In this document: piece after piece, positions 35,337-44,659 of the stretch
Layout: every line of letters begins with the position of its first letter
How positions within the stretch are numbered: position 1 is the stretch's first letter
Assembly (NCBI GenBank): GCA_947243855.1
Contig: CAMXIK010000005.1
Span: forward strand, 1 to 64,000
Source: an uncultured Lachnospiraceae bacterium
GTDB taxonomy: Bacteria > Bacillota > Clostridia > Lachnospirales > Lachnospiraceae
Direction of reading: 5' to 3'
DNA length: 64,000 nucleotides
Position numbers and translations under genes: made by a program
The notes under the pieces: generated by a model
What the model saw: the letters and a program-made list of their open reading frames with translations, nothing else
The model's database searches: none
What the model was told of the DNA's origin: nothing

Positions 35337-36407
35337 CTACAAAGCGGAAAGCGCCGGACCCAGCGACCACGGATAAGCGCCGTAGCGCTGGGGATATCTG
35401 GCAAACCCCTCGCACTCGGCGGAACACTGGTACACCAGCCCGTCCTTAATCGATTTTTCCAAAGCGCGCTGACCCGCAAGCAGCGCATGTTCATATTTTT
35501 CTCCTGCAAAGACGCCAAGGGCAAGCCCCTGTTTCAGCGCGGCGCAGATCATTCCAGTAGCGGAAGTGTCCGCAGGCCCCTCCGCCGCCTGTAACTGCCA
35601 CGAAAAATAACCGTCCTGCCTCTGATACGCCAAAACCACATCCATAAGACCGACACAGGATACGGAAAGCCTCTCTCTTCCATAGTCCGAAACCATACAG
35701 CCCGTCATACCGCGAAGCAGCCACCCAACGGCTCTTCCCCAGCCGATAATGCCGTATTTGCACCCATCCTTCGTATCGTAGCCGTGATAGGGAAGCCCCG
35801 TGGCCCCGTCCATCCCATAGGAAAGAAAATTCGCGATCTGCCTGAGCGCCAATTCCCTGTATTCCTGCTTGTCAAACTCCTCCCCGTACTGGTACAGAAA
35901 GGGACAGGCCAGACCAATGCCGTCTGCAAAAACGAAGGATTCCCCGCCTGCCGGACGGTAAAAAAAGCTTCCCGCCCCGTCCTTTGGATGTTCCAACGCA
36001 TAGGACGCCAATTTGTGAACCGCTGTTTCCGTCTGTTCCCCGGACAGCGCGCCTTCAAACCGTCTCGATCCTTTTCTGATTTCCCTGTCGAGGGCAAGCA
36101 GCGTCTCTCCAGCCAGCAGATCGTCGATCACCGCAATGGGCGTGCCTTTTTTTATCCATCTTTCATAGTAAGCCGCAAGCGTCCCCTCGATACCGCGGGC
36201 TTCCGGCCCGTCCGCCGAAAGCGTCGCCCTGCTGGACCACAATCCTGCCGCCAGAATCCCGGAGGTCCAAAAGATCAGGTCCTCCTTCGCCACTATCCTG
36301 TGAAAAAACTGTTCCTTGATAAAATTGACAAGTTTTTTCCGCCTGTCAAAAACGCCGCATTGCAGCAGTTCTTTACAAGCATTCTCCACCATGGGAATCT
36401 TATTCAT
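35337..36407 (-). CDS. GH88/GH105-like unsaturated uronyl hydrolase family protein
   Basis: The 356-residue alpha/alpha-barrel protein shows IDDLLAGETLLALD (94-107), FVFADGIGLACPFLYQYG (158-175), LPYHGYDTKDG, GWGRAVGWLLRGM and GPADTSATGMI. These match family 88/105 hydrolases; the aspartates near 95-96 and 162 sit where the catalytic pair of YteR-type enzymes lies. No signal peptide is seen, so it should be cytoplasmic. Family members remove unsaturated uronic acids left by polysaccharide lyases, which is odd inside an assembly operon. It may be an editing or recycling enzyme, or have changed function. ATG 36407 overlaps the Wzx stop by eight bases and has GGGAG in front. Confidence 0.82.
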   Translation of the reverse strand: MNKIPMVENACKELLQCGVFDRRKKLVNFIKEQFFHRIVAKEDLIFWTSGILAAGLWSSRATLSADGPEARGIEGTLAAYYERWIKKGTPIAVIDDLLAGETLLALDREIRKGSRRFEGALSGEQTETAVHKLASYALEHPKDGAGSFFYRPAGGESFVFADGIGLACPFLYQYGEEFDKQEYRELALRQIANFLSYGMDGATGLPYHGYDTKDGCKYGIIGWGRAVGWLLRGMTGCMVSDYGRERLSVSCVGLMDVVLAYQRQDGYFSWQLQAAEGPADTSATGMICAALKQGLALGVFAGEKYEHALLAGQRALEKSIKDGLVYQCSAECEGFARYPQRYGAYPWSLGPALSAL

Positions 36408-37965
36408 CCCTGTCTCCCTTCCGGAAGGAAAACTTCCCAAGCGCCGGTATCCTTACCGCCGCCGCGTTCCACAGATAGGCAAACTCTTCCGTTCTGCAAA
36501 ACATTGCAAGAAAAGCCAAATTATAAATCAGCGTAATCACTATCACCATCAGAGCAAACGAGAGGATGGAAACCTCGCTCATCAGCAGACGCTTCACCGG
36601 CGTGATAACGACCCCAACGGCCAAAATCACGGCGATATATTTCAGAGAATCCCTAAAATAGGCCCCCGGTTTCCTGTCAAACGACACCCGGTAAATAATT
36701 CCCGGGCGGATCAGATTCGCCAGAATACCAGATACAAGCGTCCCCACATAGACGCCCGTCACGCCGATTTTCATGACAAGCACAACGGAAATCACCAGAT
36801 TAAGCGCTCCCTGCACCAACGGTAAATATCTGTCCTGTTCAAATATGCCCGAAGCAATCTTGAAATTTAAGAGCACTGTGCGGCCCCCCTTCAAATAAAA
36901 GTCCATCACCAGAAGAGCCACCGTGATTTGCGGCAATGTCCACCCCTCGTTTCTGAGCCAAACGCCGCCGATAAAGGGGGTGAGCAGATGAAAGAAGCCC
37001 ACCGCGCCGAAGCCGAAGAGCCAGCAGGCAAAAAAGCGGTACACCTTAAACAAAAGATACTGTCTCTCCTTCGATTCCGTGGCCACCACGTTGCCAAAGC
37101 CGGATATCACAGAATCAAAAATGATATTTACAAAATTTCCCACATAGGTGATGATATAAACATAATTATCCACAACCGCCGCAGTATCCACATTGACAAA
37201 AGAGGAAATGATAATCTTATCCGTCTGCAATCTGGCTACATCGCCGATTTTATGACAGATCAGAGCCTTTGTCTTGGTGGCCACCACCTGCGTTTCCTGC
37301 GCCGTAAGCGGCTTCACATCCTTGTCCAACAGATAGGGATAGAGCCTGTTTAAATACGCCGTCACAAAAATTTTCTGTAACAGCTCCACAACGGACTGCG
37401 CTGCCAGATAAAAGAGAAAATTGCGAAAAAGAAGCAAAACGCCGATCTGTACTGCTGCCGTGACAATCTTCGTCACAGTGTTGATATTTGTCTGGATATA
37501 GTTTTTCTGCTCCGCGTTCACCAGACTGTATTTGTAAGTGACAAAATAACTGATCACCGTATTAAACAAAAACAGATAATAGTAAAGCGTCAGCTCCTCA
37601 ATCGACAAGTTTCCCGGATTTTTCAGAATATATTTTAAAAAGGGCGAAATGGCAATTCCCAGAACCGCAATCACCCCTGCAATGGTCAAATATGCTTTCT
37701 TATAAAACCGCATATAAGATTTGATCTTTTCAATGTTGCGCTCCGCCACCGGCTTATACAGGCTGTAATTTAGGGCCGTGCCGATTCCCAGCTCCGTCAG
37801 GGACAAAACGCTCAACACATCCGTATAAACGCCGTTTACGCCGGAGAGCGTTTTGCCAAGCACATAGATAAACACCGTTCTCTGGACAAAATTAATAAGC
37901 AGAATCACTAGATTACTGATATATCCAAATATAATATTTTTTTCAGCTTTCTGTATTCTGCCCAT
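36400..37965 (-). CDS. wzx: Wzx-type lipid-linked oligosaccharide flippase
   Basis: This 521-residue MOP-superfamily protein has about 12-14 membrane helices and the N-terminal AEKNIIFGYISNLVILLINFVQRTVF pattern of capsule flippases. It would translocate undecaprenyl-PP repeat units to the outer face, where the Wzy-like protein encoded next could polymerise them. ATG 37965 is preceded by GGAAGGA and lies 23 bases inside the end of the pyruvyltransferase gene, so the genes are coupled. This is the only Wzx in the window, alongside two ABC-type exporters. Confidence 0.92.
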   Translation of the reverse strand: MGRIQKAEKNIIFGYISNLVILLINFVQRTVFIYVLGKTLSGVNGVYTDVLSVLSLTELGIGTALNYSLYKPVAERNIEKIKSYMRFYKKAYLTIAGVIAVLGIAISPFLKYILKNPGNLSIEELTLYYYLFLFNTVISYFVTYKYSLVNAEQKNYIQTNINTVTKIVTAAVQIGVLLLFRNFLFYLAAQSVVELLQKIFVTAYLNRLYPYLLDKDVKPLTAQETQVVATKTKALICHKIGDVARLQTDKIIISSFVNVDTAAVVDNYVYIITYVGNFVNIIFDSVISGFGNVVATESKERQYLLFKVYRFFACWLFGFGAVGFFHLLTPFIGGVWLRNEGWTLPQITVALLVMDFYLKGGRTVLLNFKIASGIFEQDRYLPLVQGALNLVISVVLVMKIGVTGVYVGTLVSGILANLIRPGIIYRVSFDRKPGAYFRDSLKYIAVILAVGVVITPVKRLLMSEVSILSFALMVIVITLIYNLAFLAMFCRTEEFAYLWNAAAVRIPALGKFSFRKGDRDE

Positions 37966-39148
37966 GTAATTCCTTCCAAAGTCTGCGGATCTCATCCCCC
38001 GCTTTTGCCGCTTCCGCGCAATAACCGGGCATCCGTTCTTTAAGGCCCTTCCGAATCTCGTCCTCCCGCTCCATCATCCATGAAAAAGCCCCGATCAGTT
38101 CTCCCGGTTCGGAGAGCTTCTGCACTGGCAGCACATAGTGTTCTTCCGTGCCGAACAAATCCTTGGCGATTCCTCTTGCTTTTACAGAATAGCCCACCAC
38201 CAGCGTGGGTACGCTGGAAGAATAAGCCGCTATGGTTGCGTGCGTTCTCGCGCCGATAAAGGCCCGGCACTTGGAAATAATGTACTTGATTTTCCCGCAG
38301 GACATATCCTCGAACTTCACCACCCTGTCGTTTCCCTGATAACCGTCGTAAAGTTCATTGATCGTCAATCTGTCGTCATTGTACTTCCACATGACATGGG
38401 GAATCAACGCGATATGACAGTCCGTCGTCTCCAAAATAAAATCTATCAATTTCCTGTAATTTTCTATGGTAATACCGCTCTTTGTCTCATGCCTTACAAT
38501 CATCGGGCTGATATTGATCCCGATGGTATTGCCTACGCTAAATCCGAAGGGAAGCTTCGTCTCCTCCGGCTGTAAGGCAAAGGCTGGATCGGGGAATTGT
38601 TTCACATTCTCCGTCACACCGGCCGCAGCAAGCGCCTGCGTGGTAATCGACTCCCTTGGCGTAATCAGCGCATAACGCCTCATATCCTCCACGATCTCCG
38701 GGTCCTGCAGCAGCTCCGGCTCCAAAGAACAGCCCCAGAGCACCGTCTTTGCCCCCGCCCGGTTAAAAGCGCTGTTTGCCGTAACAGCTTCCTTCTTGGA
38801 GATCTCGTAGCAGTACATATCCCCGCCGACGGAAAGGTAAAGCGGCGCTAAGTTTTTACCAAGCACCTCCTTAAACCGATAGCGCATAAAGGACTCTGGG
38901 TCCCGAAACACCTTCCGCCACGCGTAATACCACACATGGGCAAAAAAATGTTCCGCAATCTTGCGCTCCTGCAGAATATCGCAGAGCGGCTCCACCGAAT
39001 AGTGCCTGTCCTCCCGTTCGCTGTTGGTTACTAACAGTTTCGGAATCTCCTCTATCATGCGGCAGGTGCTGTTGACAATCGCCTCGCAGCCATGGTTTCC
39101 GCTGCCACCGTGCAAATACATGACAATTCTGTCATTTTGATACTCCAT
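37943..39148 (-). CDS. Polysaccharide pyruvyltransferase family protein
   Basis: The 401-residue protein has the family start MYLHGGSGNHGCEAIV and the late GARTHATIAAYSSSVPTLV histidine motif of polysaccharide pyruvyltransferases (CsaB/WcaK group). Such enzymes add pyruvate ketals from phosphoenolpyruvate to glycan units, giving negative charge. ATG 39148 is chosen over GTG 39172 because AAGGA is correctly spaced before it and the GTG overlaps the previous gene's stop without a site. It lies between the initiating transferase and Wzx, so the modification is probably made on the lipid-linked unit in the cytoplasm. Some relatives have other activities. Confidence 0.88.
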   Translation of the reverse strand: MEYQNDRIVMYLHGGSGNHGCEAIVNSTCRMIEEIPKLLVTNSEREDRHYSVEPLCDILQERKIAEHFFAHVWYYAWRKVFRDPESFMRYRFKEVLGKNLAPLYLSVGGDMYCYEISKKEAVTANSAFNRAGAKTVLWGCSLEPELLQDPEIVEDMRRYALITPRESITTQALAAAGVTENVKQFPDPAFALQPEETKLPFGFSVGNTIGINISPMIVRHETKSGITIENYRKLIDFILETTDCHIALIPHVMWKYNDDRLTINELYDGYQGNDRVVKFEDMSCGKIKYIISKCRAFIGARTHATIAAYSSSVPTLVVGYSVKARGIAKDLFGTEEHYVLPVQKLSEPGELIGAFSWMMEREDEIRKGLKERMPGYCAEAAKAGDEIRRLWKELHGQNTES

Positions 39149-39168
39149 AACTTCCTTATCCTTTTCTC

Positions 39169-40581
39169 TCACTTGGAGCCCCTGCCCTTTAACACGGCTC
39201 CCACCGTCTTAAACAGGATCTTGAGATCCAGTCCAACCGACCAATTATCAATATATTCCAGATCCAGCCGCACGACCTCGTCAAAATCGGAAATATCGCT
39301 GCGGCCGCTGATCTGCCATAACCCCGTCAGGCCGGGCGTCATGCTGATCCGCCTCCTGTAATGGGCGTTGTACTGCTCAAATTCATCCTCCGTGGGCGGT
39401 CTTGTCCCCACCAGACTCATATCCCCCCGCAGAATATTTAAAAACTGCGGCAGTTCGTCAATACTTGTCTTGCGGATGAACCGGCCCACCTTGGTGATAC
39501 GGGGGTCGTTTTCCATCTTAAACATCAGCCCCTGCATCTCGTTGTCGGCCTCCAATTCCTTTTTGCGCTCCTCCGCGTCCAGATACATGGAACGGAATTT
39601 ATAAATCTGAAAACGGCGGCCGTTCTTGCCAATCCGGGTCTGCGCAAAAAAGACGGGGCCGGGGGAATCCAGTTTGATCGCAGCCGCCACAAAGGGCGTG
39701 ACCACAGCCGTAATCAGAATCCCTACGAAACCGCCCAAGATATCCATAATCCGCTTGATCGTCATACGCCGGTAATCATAGTGGTTCATGGAGTAACTTA
39801 CAACCGTATAACCCGCAAAGCTGTCCACCGTAATCTCCCGCTGGCCGCCTTCAATGATATCGATATTGTAATGGCAGACCACGCCCATGGACTCCAATTC
39901 ATAGATCATATTCTTTACATACTTTTTATTCATATCGGGCAGATTGACGAAAGCCTCGTCAAGCGCCATCTGCCTTGCCATCGTCAGCACGTCGCCGCCG
40001 TCCGCCGTCACTTTAACGCCGTCCACCACCACGCCCTTGCGGTCCGCATCCACACAGGCCAGCGCCACAATCTCATAATTCAGATCCAGTTTTTCCTTCA
40101 ACTGGGAAACGGTCTGATTCATCACATTGTCCTTGGTAATGACCATGATCTTCACGAGATTGGATTCCGAAGTCAGGTAAACCCGCAGAATCCGCTTCAT
40201 CATAAGCCGCACCAGCCAGACAAGAATCATGTTGAACACTGCGAAATATCCCCAGACCAACCGGGAAAACGCCGCGCCCCTCTGAATCATAAACAGCGCG
40301 CCCGCAGCCGCTACCACCATGAAAAGGTTAAACTTAAAGACCGCCACAAACTCCACAAAAACGCCGCGCTCCAAAAAGCTTCTGTTCCAGTCCAGCAAAA
40401 AGCTGTACATCGTGCAGAACAGCAGGAAGAAGACGCACATCAGCGCGTGAACCTCCGGCTCCTGTACTCTGGTAAATTTCCCATAACGCAGAAGGATCGC
40501 CGCCACATATGCAATTACAATACAGAGCAGGTCCGAAAATAAAAGCCAGTACCCCTCTATGATTTTTTTCTTTCTGTTCAT
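39169..40581 (-). CDS. Initiating polyprenyl-phosphate sugar-1-phosphate transferase
   Basis: The 470-residue protein has four N-terminal membrane helices, a CoA-binding-like central domain and a C-terminal bacterial sugar transferase domain: RIMDILGGFVGIL, SPGPVFFAQTRIGKNGRRF, IYKFRSM, TSIDELPQFLNILRGDMSLVGTRPP and PGLTGLWQ. This is the full WbaP/CpsE layout. It starts repeat-unit assembly by moving a hexose- or deoxyhexosamine-1-phosphate to undecaprenyl phosphate. The ribosome binding site ahead of ATG 40581 is weak. No second initiating enzyme of this type is present in the window, which matters because several exporters are. Confidence 0.93.
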   Translation of the reverse strand: MNRKKKIIEGYWLLFSDLLCIVIAYVAAILLRYGKFTRVQEPEVHALMCVFFLLFCTMYSFLLDWNRSFLERGVFVEFVAVFKFNLFMVVAAAGALFMIQRGAAFSRLVWGYFAVFNMILVWLVRLMMKRILRVYLTSESNLVKIMVITKDNVMNQTVSQLKEKLDLNYEIVALACVDADRKGVVVDGVKVTADGGDVLTMARQMALDEAFVNLPDMNKKYVKNMIYELESMGVVCHYNIDIIEGGQREITVDSFAGYTVVSYSMNHYDYRRMTIKRIMDILGGFVGILITAVVTPFVAAAIKLDSPGPVFFAQTRIGKNGRRFQIYKFRSMYLDAEERKKELEADNEMQGLMFKMENDPRITKVGRFIRKTSIDELPQFLNILRGDMSLVGTRPPTEDEFEQYNAHYRRRISMTPGLTGLWQISGRSDISDFDEVVRLDLEYIDNWSVGLDLKILFKTVGAVLKGRGSK

Positions 40582-40612
40582 ATTGTTAGAATACCATCTT
40601 CTGCCAATAATA

Positions 40613-41524
40613 TCAAATACATGCGCCCTCAGGCGAAATCAGCGTCCATCCCGCCCAGAGCTGTTTCATCCGCTCCGGCACGCACACCTGCGTATTCTTA
40701 TGGATGGAGGGGCGTATCATAATTTTTCCCTCATGGCCGTTCAGCCTTGCGCCCCAGAAGCTGAATGTACTGTTGGCGCAGATATTATGCTTACAACGGC
40801 TCATCAGCATTATATCATAACAACTGTTTTCTTTCTTATTCCAATCCACAATCCGGTACTCCGGCCCCCGATACCGTTCTCTCGTATAGGCGCTGTCGTC
40901 GGAAAAAAGATAGAATACCGCGTCCGGACGCCGTTCTTTCACATATCTGACCGCCTTATCATAGTATGTCTCCGTACAGATATTGCCAAACATGGCGGCG
41001 TTAGCGGCGTCCAGATAGTCTCCCCTGCGGATGTGTATGCTGACAGACTCGCACTCCTCCACCTCCATTACCGTTTCCGTGTTTCGGGAATCAGGACTTT
41101 CGGGAAACCGGATCTCCGCCCGCAGCCTGTCCAGAATATCTGCGTAATATGCCTCGCAGGCCCAATATCCCACCAGATATTTATTCCGCCACCCAAAGAT
41201 CTCCGGATGATACATTTCCGTCTCCTCAAACACGGGAGAAAACGAAGGATTTATCTTTTTTTTCACCTTCTCGAAAATGCCTTCCCGTTCTTCATAGCGC
41301 CGCCCCAGCAGGGCGCGCACCTGCTCCGGCGAAACTGTTTTCAGGGACAGCCCCTCCAAGCGGTTTAGTTCTAGTTCTCTGGGCGCTTTCATGTTCTCCT
41401 GAACCTCCCTGTCAAACCAAGAGAAATCCAGTCCCGCTTCCAGTCCCAGCGTTTCTATTTTCCGATACAGGGCATACTGTTGAAGCTGGTTCCCCAGCCC
41501 GCCCATCACTCTTACTACAATCAT
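40613..41524 (-). CDS. Alpha-1,2-fucosyltransferase family (GT11) protein 1
   Basis: The 303-residue enzyme has VMGGLGNQLQQYALY near the N-terminus and SVSIHIRRGDYLDAAN in the centre. The HxRRGDY motif binds GDP-fucose in GT11 enzymes. Toward the C-terminus NSTFSFWGARLNG is also family-typical. Fucose-synthesis genes (gmd, fcl) are not in this window, so GDP-fucose must be made elsewhere. The next GT2 gene is 27 bases upstream. An AGAGG site precedes the ATG. Confidence 0.9.
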   Translation of the reverse strand: MIVVRVMGGLGNQLQQYALYRKIETLGLEAGLDFSWFDREVQENMKAPRELELNRLEGLSLKTVSPEQVRALLGRRYEEREGIFEKVKKKINPSFSPVFEETEMYHPEIFGWRNKYLVGYWACEAYYADILDRLRAEIRFPESPDSRNTETVMEVEECESVSIHIRRGDYLDAANAAMFGNICTETYYDKAVRYVKERRPDAVFYLFSDDSAYTRERYRGPEYRIVDWNKKENSCYDIMLMSRCKHNICANSTFSFWGARLNGHEGKIMIRPSIHKNTQVCVPERMKQLWAGWTLISPEGACI

Positions 41525-41551
41525 GCGAACCTCTTATCAGCGTTTCTTTTC

Positions 41552-42574
41552 TCACGCTTTTTTATCATATATTTTGAACAGCAACCGCAAAATTCCGATC
41601 AAGACGCTTTGCGGATGCATAGCTCCCAGATACAGCAGCACGTTGGCTTTATCGCGAAGATACAACGGTGTGTTTAAAATGCGCTCCCGATTCCCAGCCT
41701 CCGTGAAAATTTCGCGAATCCGTCGCCGATAGCCCTTGTCCGGGCTTCGCAGTTCATTTTTCAGCACATACAGAAGCATATAACAATACTCCCTGTCAAG
41801 AGCTGCCTTGGCATCGGGCGCCTGCTTCTTTCCCGCCGCCGCTTTCAGGGACGCCATCAGCTTCTGCACGCTCTCATAGATCCCCGCGTCATACCGATGG
41901 ATGATGGAACCATCCACATAACGGTAATGGTAGTACAGGGCGTCTTGCAGAATCACCACCCGGCTGCTGTTCAAAAAAGCGGGATACATCATGTGCGAAT
42001 CGTCCCCGAAACGGATACTGTAATCATAATACGCCTCGTTTCCCTCAAAAACAGATTTCTCGCACAGCTTCATACAGCGGGACAGGGGAATCACTTTCCG
42101 CTCCTGCCCGATCAGTCTGGCTTTCACCTGTGTTTCCAGCTTCTCCTTCTCGTAAACGCCGGGCGCGATGGCGCTGTAGACCGGCGCCGTCTTTTTCTGC
42201 TTCTCCAAAAGGTGATTACAGCAGACGATCTCTCCCTTTACGCCCGCCAGATGGGAAACCATGCCGCTTAACATATCCGGCTCCACATAGTCGTCGCTGT
42301 CCACAAACATATAATAATCGCCGTCCGCCGCCTGCATTCCCGCCACACAGGCTGCCGTGGGGCCGCCGTTCTCCTGATGAATCACCCGTACCCGCTCTTT
42401 TTTCCCATAGCTGTCGCAGATACCGCCGCTGCCATCCGTGGAGGCGTCGTCCACCAGAATGACTTCCATATTTCTGTAATCCTGCGCCAAAATACTGTCC
42501 ACGCATGCACGCAGATAAGCTTCTTTATTATAGACCGGCACGATCACGCTGATTTTATAAGATTTTCCGTTCAT
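41552..42574 (-). CDS. Glycosyltransferase family 2
   Basis: The 340-residue GT-A protein reads ISVIVPVYNKEAYLRACVDSIL, VILVDDASTDGS, NGGPTAACVAGM and MFVDSDDYVEPD, the classical GT2 order with the DxD metal-binding motif. Its start lies 20 bases inside the preceding GT2 gene and is preceded by GGAGAAGG. The pair of GT2 enzymes probably adds successive sugars. Donor unknown. Confidence 0.9.
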   Translation of the reverse strand: MNGKSYKISVIVPVYNKEAYLRACVDSILAQDYRNMEVILVDDASTDGSGGICDSYGKKERVRVIHQENGGPTAACVAGMQAADGDYYMFVDSDDYVEPDMLSGMVSHLAGVKGEIVCCNHLLEKQKKTAPVYSAIAPGVYEKEKLETQVKARLIGQERKVIPLSRCMKLCEKSVFEGNEAYYDYSIRFGDDSHMMYPAFLNSSRVVILQDALYYHYRYVDGSIIHRYDAGIYESVQKLMASLKAAAGKKQAPDAKAALDREYCYMLLYVLKNELRSPDKGYRRRIREIFTEAGNRERILNTPLYLRDKANVLLYLGAMHPQSVLIGILRLLFKIYDKKA

Positions 42575-43616
42575 CCCTTCTCCATTCCAAGTCCGTCTGC
42601 AAACGGTGTTTCGCCGCTTGCAGGAAACCGTAGCACCTCACATAGATCCCCGGCATCCAGTAAAAGCACGCCGCCTTTAACCGATATCCTTTGCGCAGAT
42701 ATCCAGCGCTTCCCTTCACCTGCATCTGCTCTCTCAAAAGCTCCCTGCACCGAACCAGATAACTTCCAGCCTTTCTCCGCTCCTTGGAACTGCACAGGGC
42801 AATCTTACCCACAGTAAGCATAACAGCCGTTATTATCTTGGCCGCCGTTCTGCTTTTCAGCCCGCCGTCTATCTGTAACATTTTCTGCTCCGCCAGTTCC
42901 CAGCATTTGATCTGATCCATATACGCGGGGGTAAAGGGCCTTTGCATCACGCCCGCCGGATTCTGGTAATACCCGTATCCCGGATATCCGGTCTCCACAG
43001 CTTTCCCCAAAAAAGGCAGAAGATCCACGAGAAACAGCATATCCTCGCCCACCGTAAGGCCTTCCCGAAACCGCGCCTTTGCAAGAAGGCTTTTCCGGTA
43101 AAGCTTGCTCCAACAGCGGCAGTTATCCTGCAAAATGCTGTCACGCAAATAATGATAGCTGTCAAAACAGGTTTCCAGCACGGGCGCGCCTGCCGCCGTC
43201 TCTCCCGCATCGGACGCGCAGATGGTTTCCCACTCCTTTTCCGTGCTCCAAGATACGAAACGGCAGCCCGCCAGATCGCTTCCCGTGGCGTTTATCCGCT
43301 CATAGAGATACTCCAACACGCCCGGACAGAGTCTGTCGTCCGCATCCACAAAGGTAATGTAGTCCCCTCCTGCACGAAGAAGCGCATAATTGCGGGCCGC
43401 AGACACGCCCACATCGTCCAGTGAAAACACCTGTACATTCCCATAGCGTTTCTTCAAATCCTCGCAGACTGCCGCCGTCTTGTCCGTGGAACCGTCGTTG
43501 ACCACCAGAATCTCTAAATTATCATAATTTTGCGCCGCTATGCTGTCTATGCAGTTTTCCAGATAGTCCTGCCCATTGTGGACTGGCACAATCACACTGA
43601 TCTGCTCTTTTTTCAT
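42555..43616 (-). CDS. Glycosyltransferase family 2
   Basis: The 353-residue GT-A enzyme shows ISVIVPVHNGQDYLENCIDSI, ILVVNDGSTDKT and ITFVDADDRLCPG. It is similar in plan to the next GT2 and may be an old duplicate of it. The ATG overlaps the stop of the GT4 gene by four bases (ATGA). The C-terminal 100 residues are basic and helical, suggesting a peripheral membrane location. Confidence 0.9.
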   Translation of the reverse strand: MKKEQISVIVPVHNGQDYLENCIDSIAAQNYDNLEILVVNDGSTDKTAAVCEDLKKRYGNVQVFSLDDVGVSAARNYALLRAGGDYITFVDADDRLCPGVLEYLYERINATGSDLAGCRFVSWSTEKEWETICASDAGETAAGAPVLETCFDSYHYLRDSILQDNCRCWSKLYRKSLLAKARFREGLTVGEDMLFLVDLLPFLGKAVETGYPGYGYYQNPAGVMQRPFTPAYMDQIKCWELAEQKMLQIDGGLKSRTAAKIITAVMLTVGKIALCSSKERRKAGSYLVRCRELLREQMQVKGSAGYLRKGYRLKAACFYWMPGIYVRCYGFLQAAKHRLQTDLEWRRDERKIL

Positions 43617-44659
43617 CCGCCAAGCACCTTTTCATAAATGCGAAGAAGCGTCCGCATATTCTCCTCTATGCCAAACTCTTCCTCCGCCTTCCTGCGCGCC
43701 GCTTGTCCAAGTCTCCGGCACAGCTCATCCTCCCGAAGCAGGCGCAAAAGCCCTTCCCGAAGCGCGGAGGCGTCCTTCACCGGCACAAGCAGGCCCGTCA
43801 TTTCCGGCAGAATCATCTGGGGAATACCCCCTGTATCCGCCGCCACAATGCCGCAGTAATGAGCCATTGCTTCTAAAAGCGATACCGACTGTCCTTCAAA
43901 CCAGGAAGGCAGGGTCGCAATCCGGCATCTGCGAAGCCAGTTTTCCTTCTCCTCCCCGCTCACCCAGCCAAGCCAAGTGACATGTTCCCTGTCCCGCTCC
44001 GAAAGCTTCCGAAGCTCCTCATCCTCCCAAATCCCGCCCAAATAGAGATGGAAATCTGGAAATGCTTGCGCAAGGGCGGGCACGCATGAGAGCAGCTCTC
44101 CGATCCCTTTTTCCTTACACAGCCGTCCCAGAAACAAAACGTCGTGATTGTCGTACCCTTTTTCATAAGCCGTAGGTATGGCAATGGAATCCGGAAGCAC
44201 TGTGATCCGCTCCCCGTCTATGATTTTCCCAAAAAACGCCTTCCACGCCGGCGCAAGCACGAGAAAAGCATCCCCCATGGAAAGCACCCGCCTGATTCTT
44301 TCTCGTCCTTTTGGGCTTTGTTCTTTTTCGTAAAATGTCTCAAAATCGCCGCCGTGCTGATGGATGACTATTTTTTTGCCAAATTTCTTCGCCGTCTTTA
44401 TAAAAACGCTCTTGCGTCTATAGCTGTTGTCGGAAGCCATGTTCACATGTACGATATCACAGCCGGGAAGAGCGGTCAGGAAGCGCAGATAGGCCGTCCC
44501 CGCCTGTATCAGTTTCCGCAGTCTGCCGCCCTCCACCATCGTGCCGATATAGCGCAGATTCACTTTTTTGTCCAGACCGGCCTCGTAATAATTGTTCACC
44601 ACGCCGGAAATGCCGCCGTGCACACACCTTGCAGGGCCGATCATCAATACCCTTATCAT
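43613..44659 (-). CDS. Glycosyltransferase family 4
   Basis: The 348-residue protein begins VLMIGPARCVHGGISGVVNNYY (acceptor loop) and carries VLFLGRLCKEKGIGELL and SWFEGQSVSLLEAMAHYCGIVAADTGG in the donor half. The start is placed at ATG 44659, where the family N-terminus begins and which overlaps the stop of the polymerase-like gene (ATGA); the longer in-frame extension lies inside that gene. It could act on the unit later polymerised by its neighbour. Confidence 0.87.
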   Translation of the reverse strand: MIRVLMIGPARCVHGGISGVVNNYYEAGLDKKVNLRYIGTMVEGGRLRKLIQAGTAYLRFLTALPGCDIVHVNMASDNSYRRKSVFIKTAKKFGKKIVIHQHGGDFETFYEKEQSPKGRERIRRVLSMGDAFLVLAPAWKAFFGKIIDGERITVLPDSIAIPTAYEKGYDNHDVLFLGRLCKEKGIGELLSCVPALAQAFPDFHLYLGGIWEDEELRKLSERDREHVTWLGWVSGEEKENWLRRCRIATLPSWFEGQSVSLLEAMAHYCGIVAADTGGIPQMILPEMTGLLVPVKDASALREGLLRLLREDELCRRLGQAARRKAEEEFGIEENMRTLLRIYEKVLGG

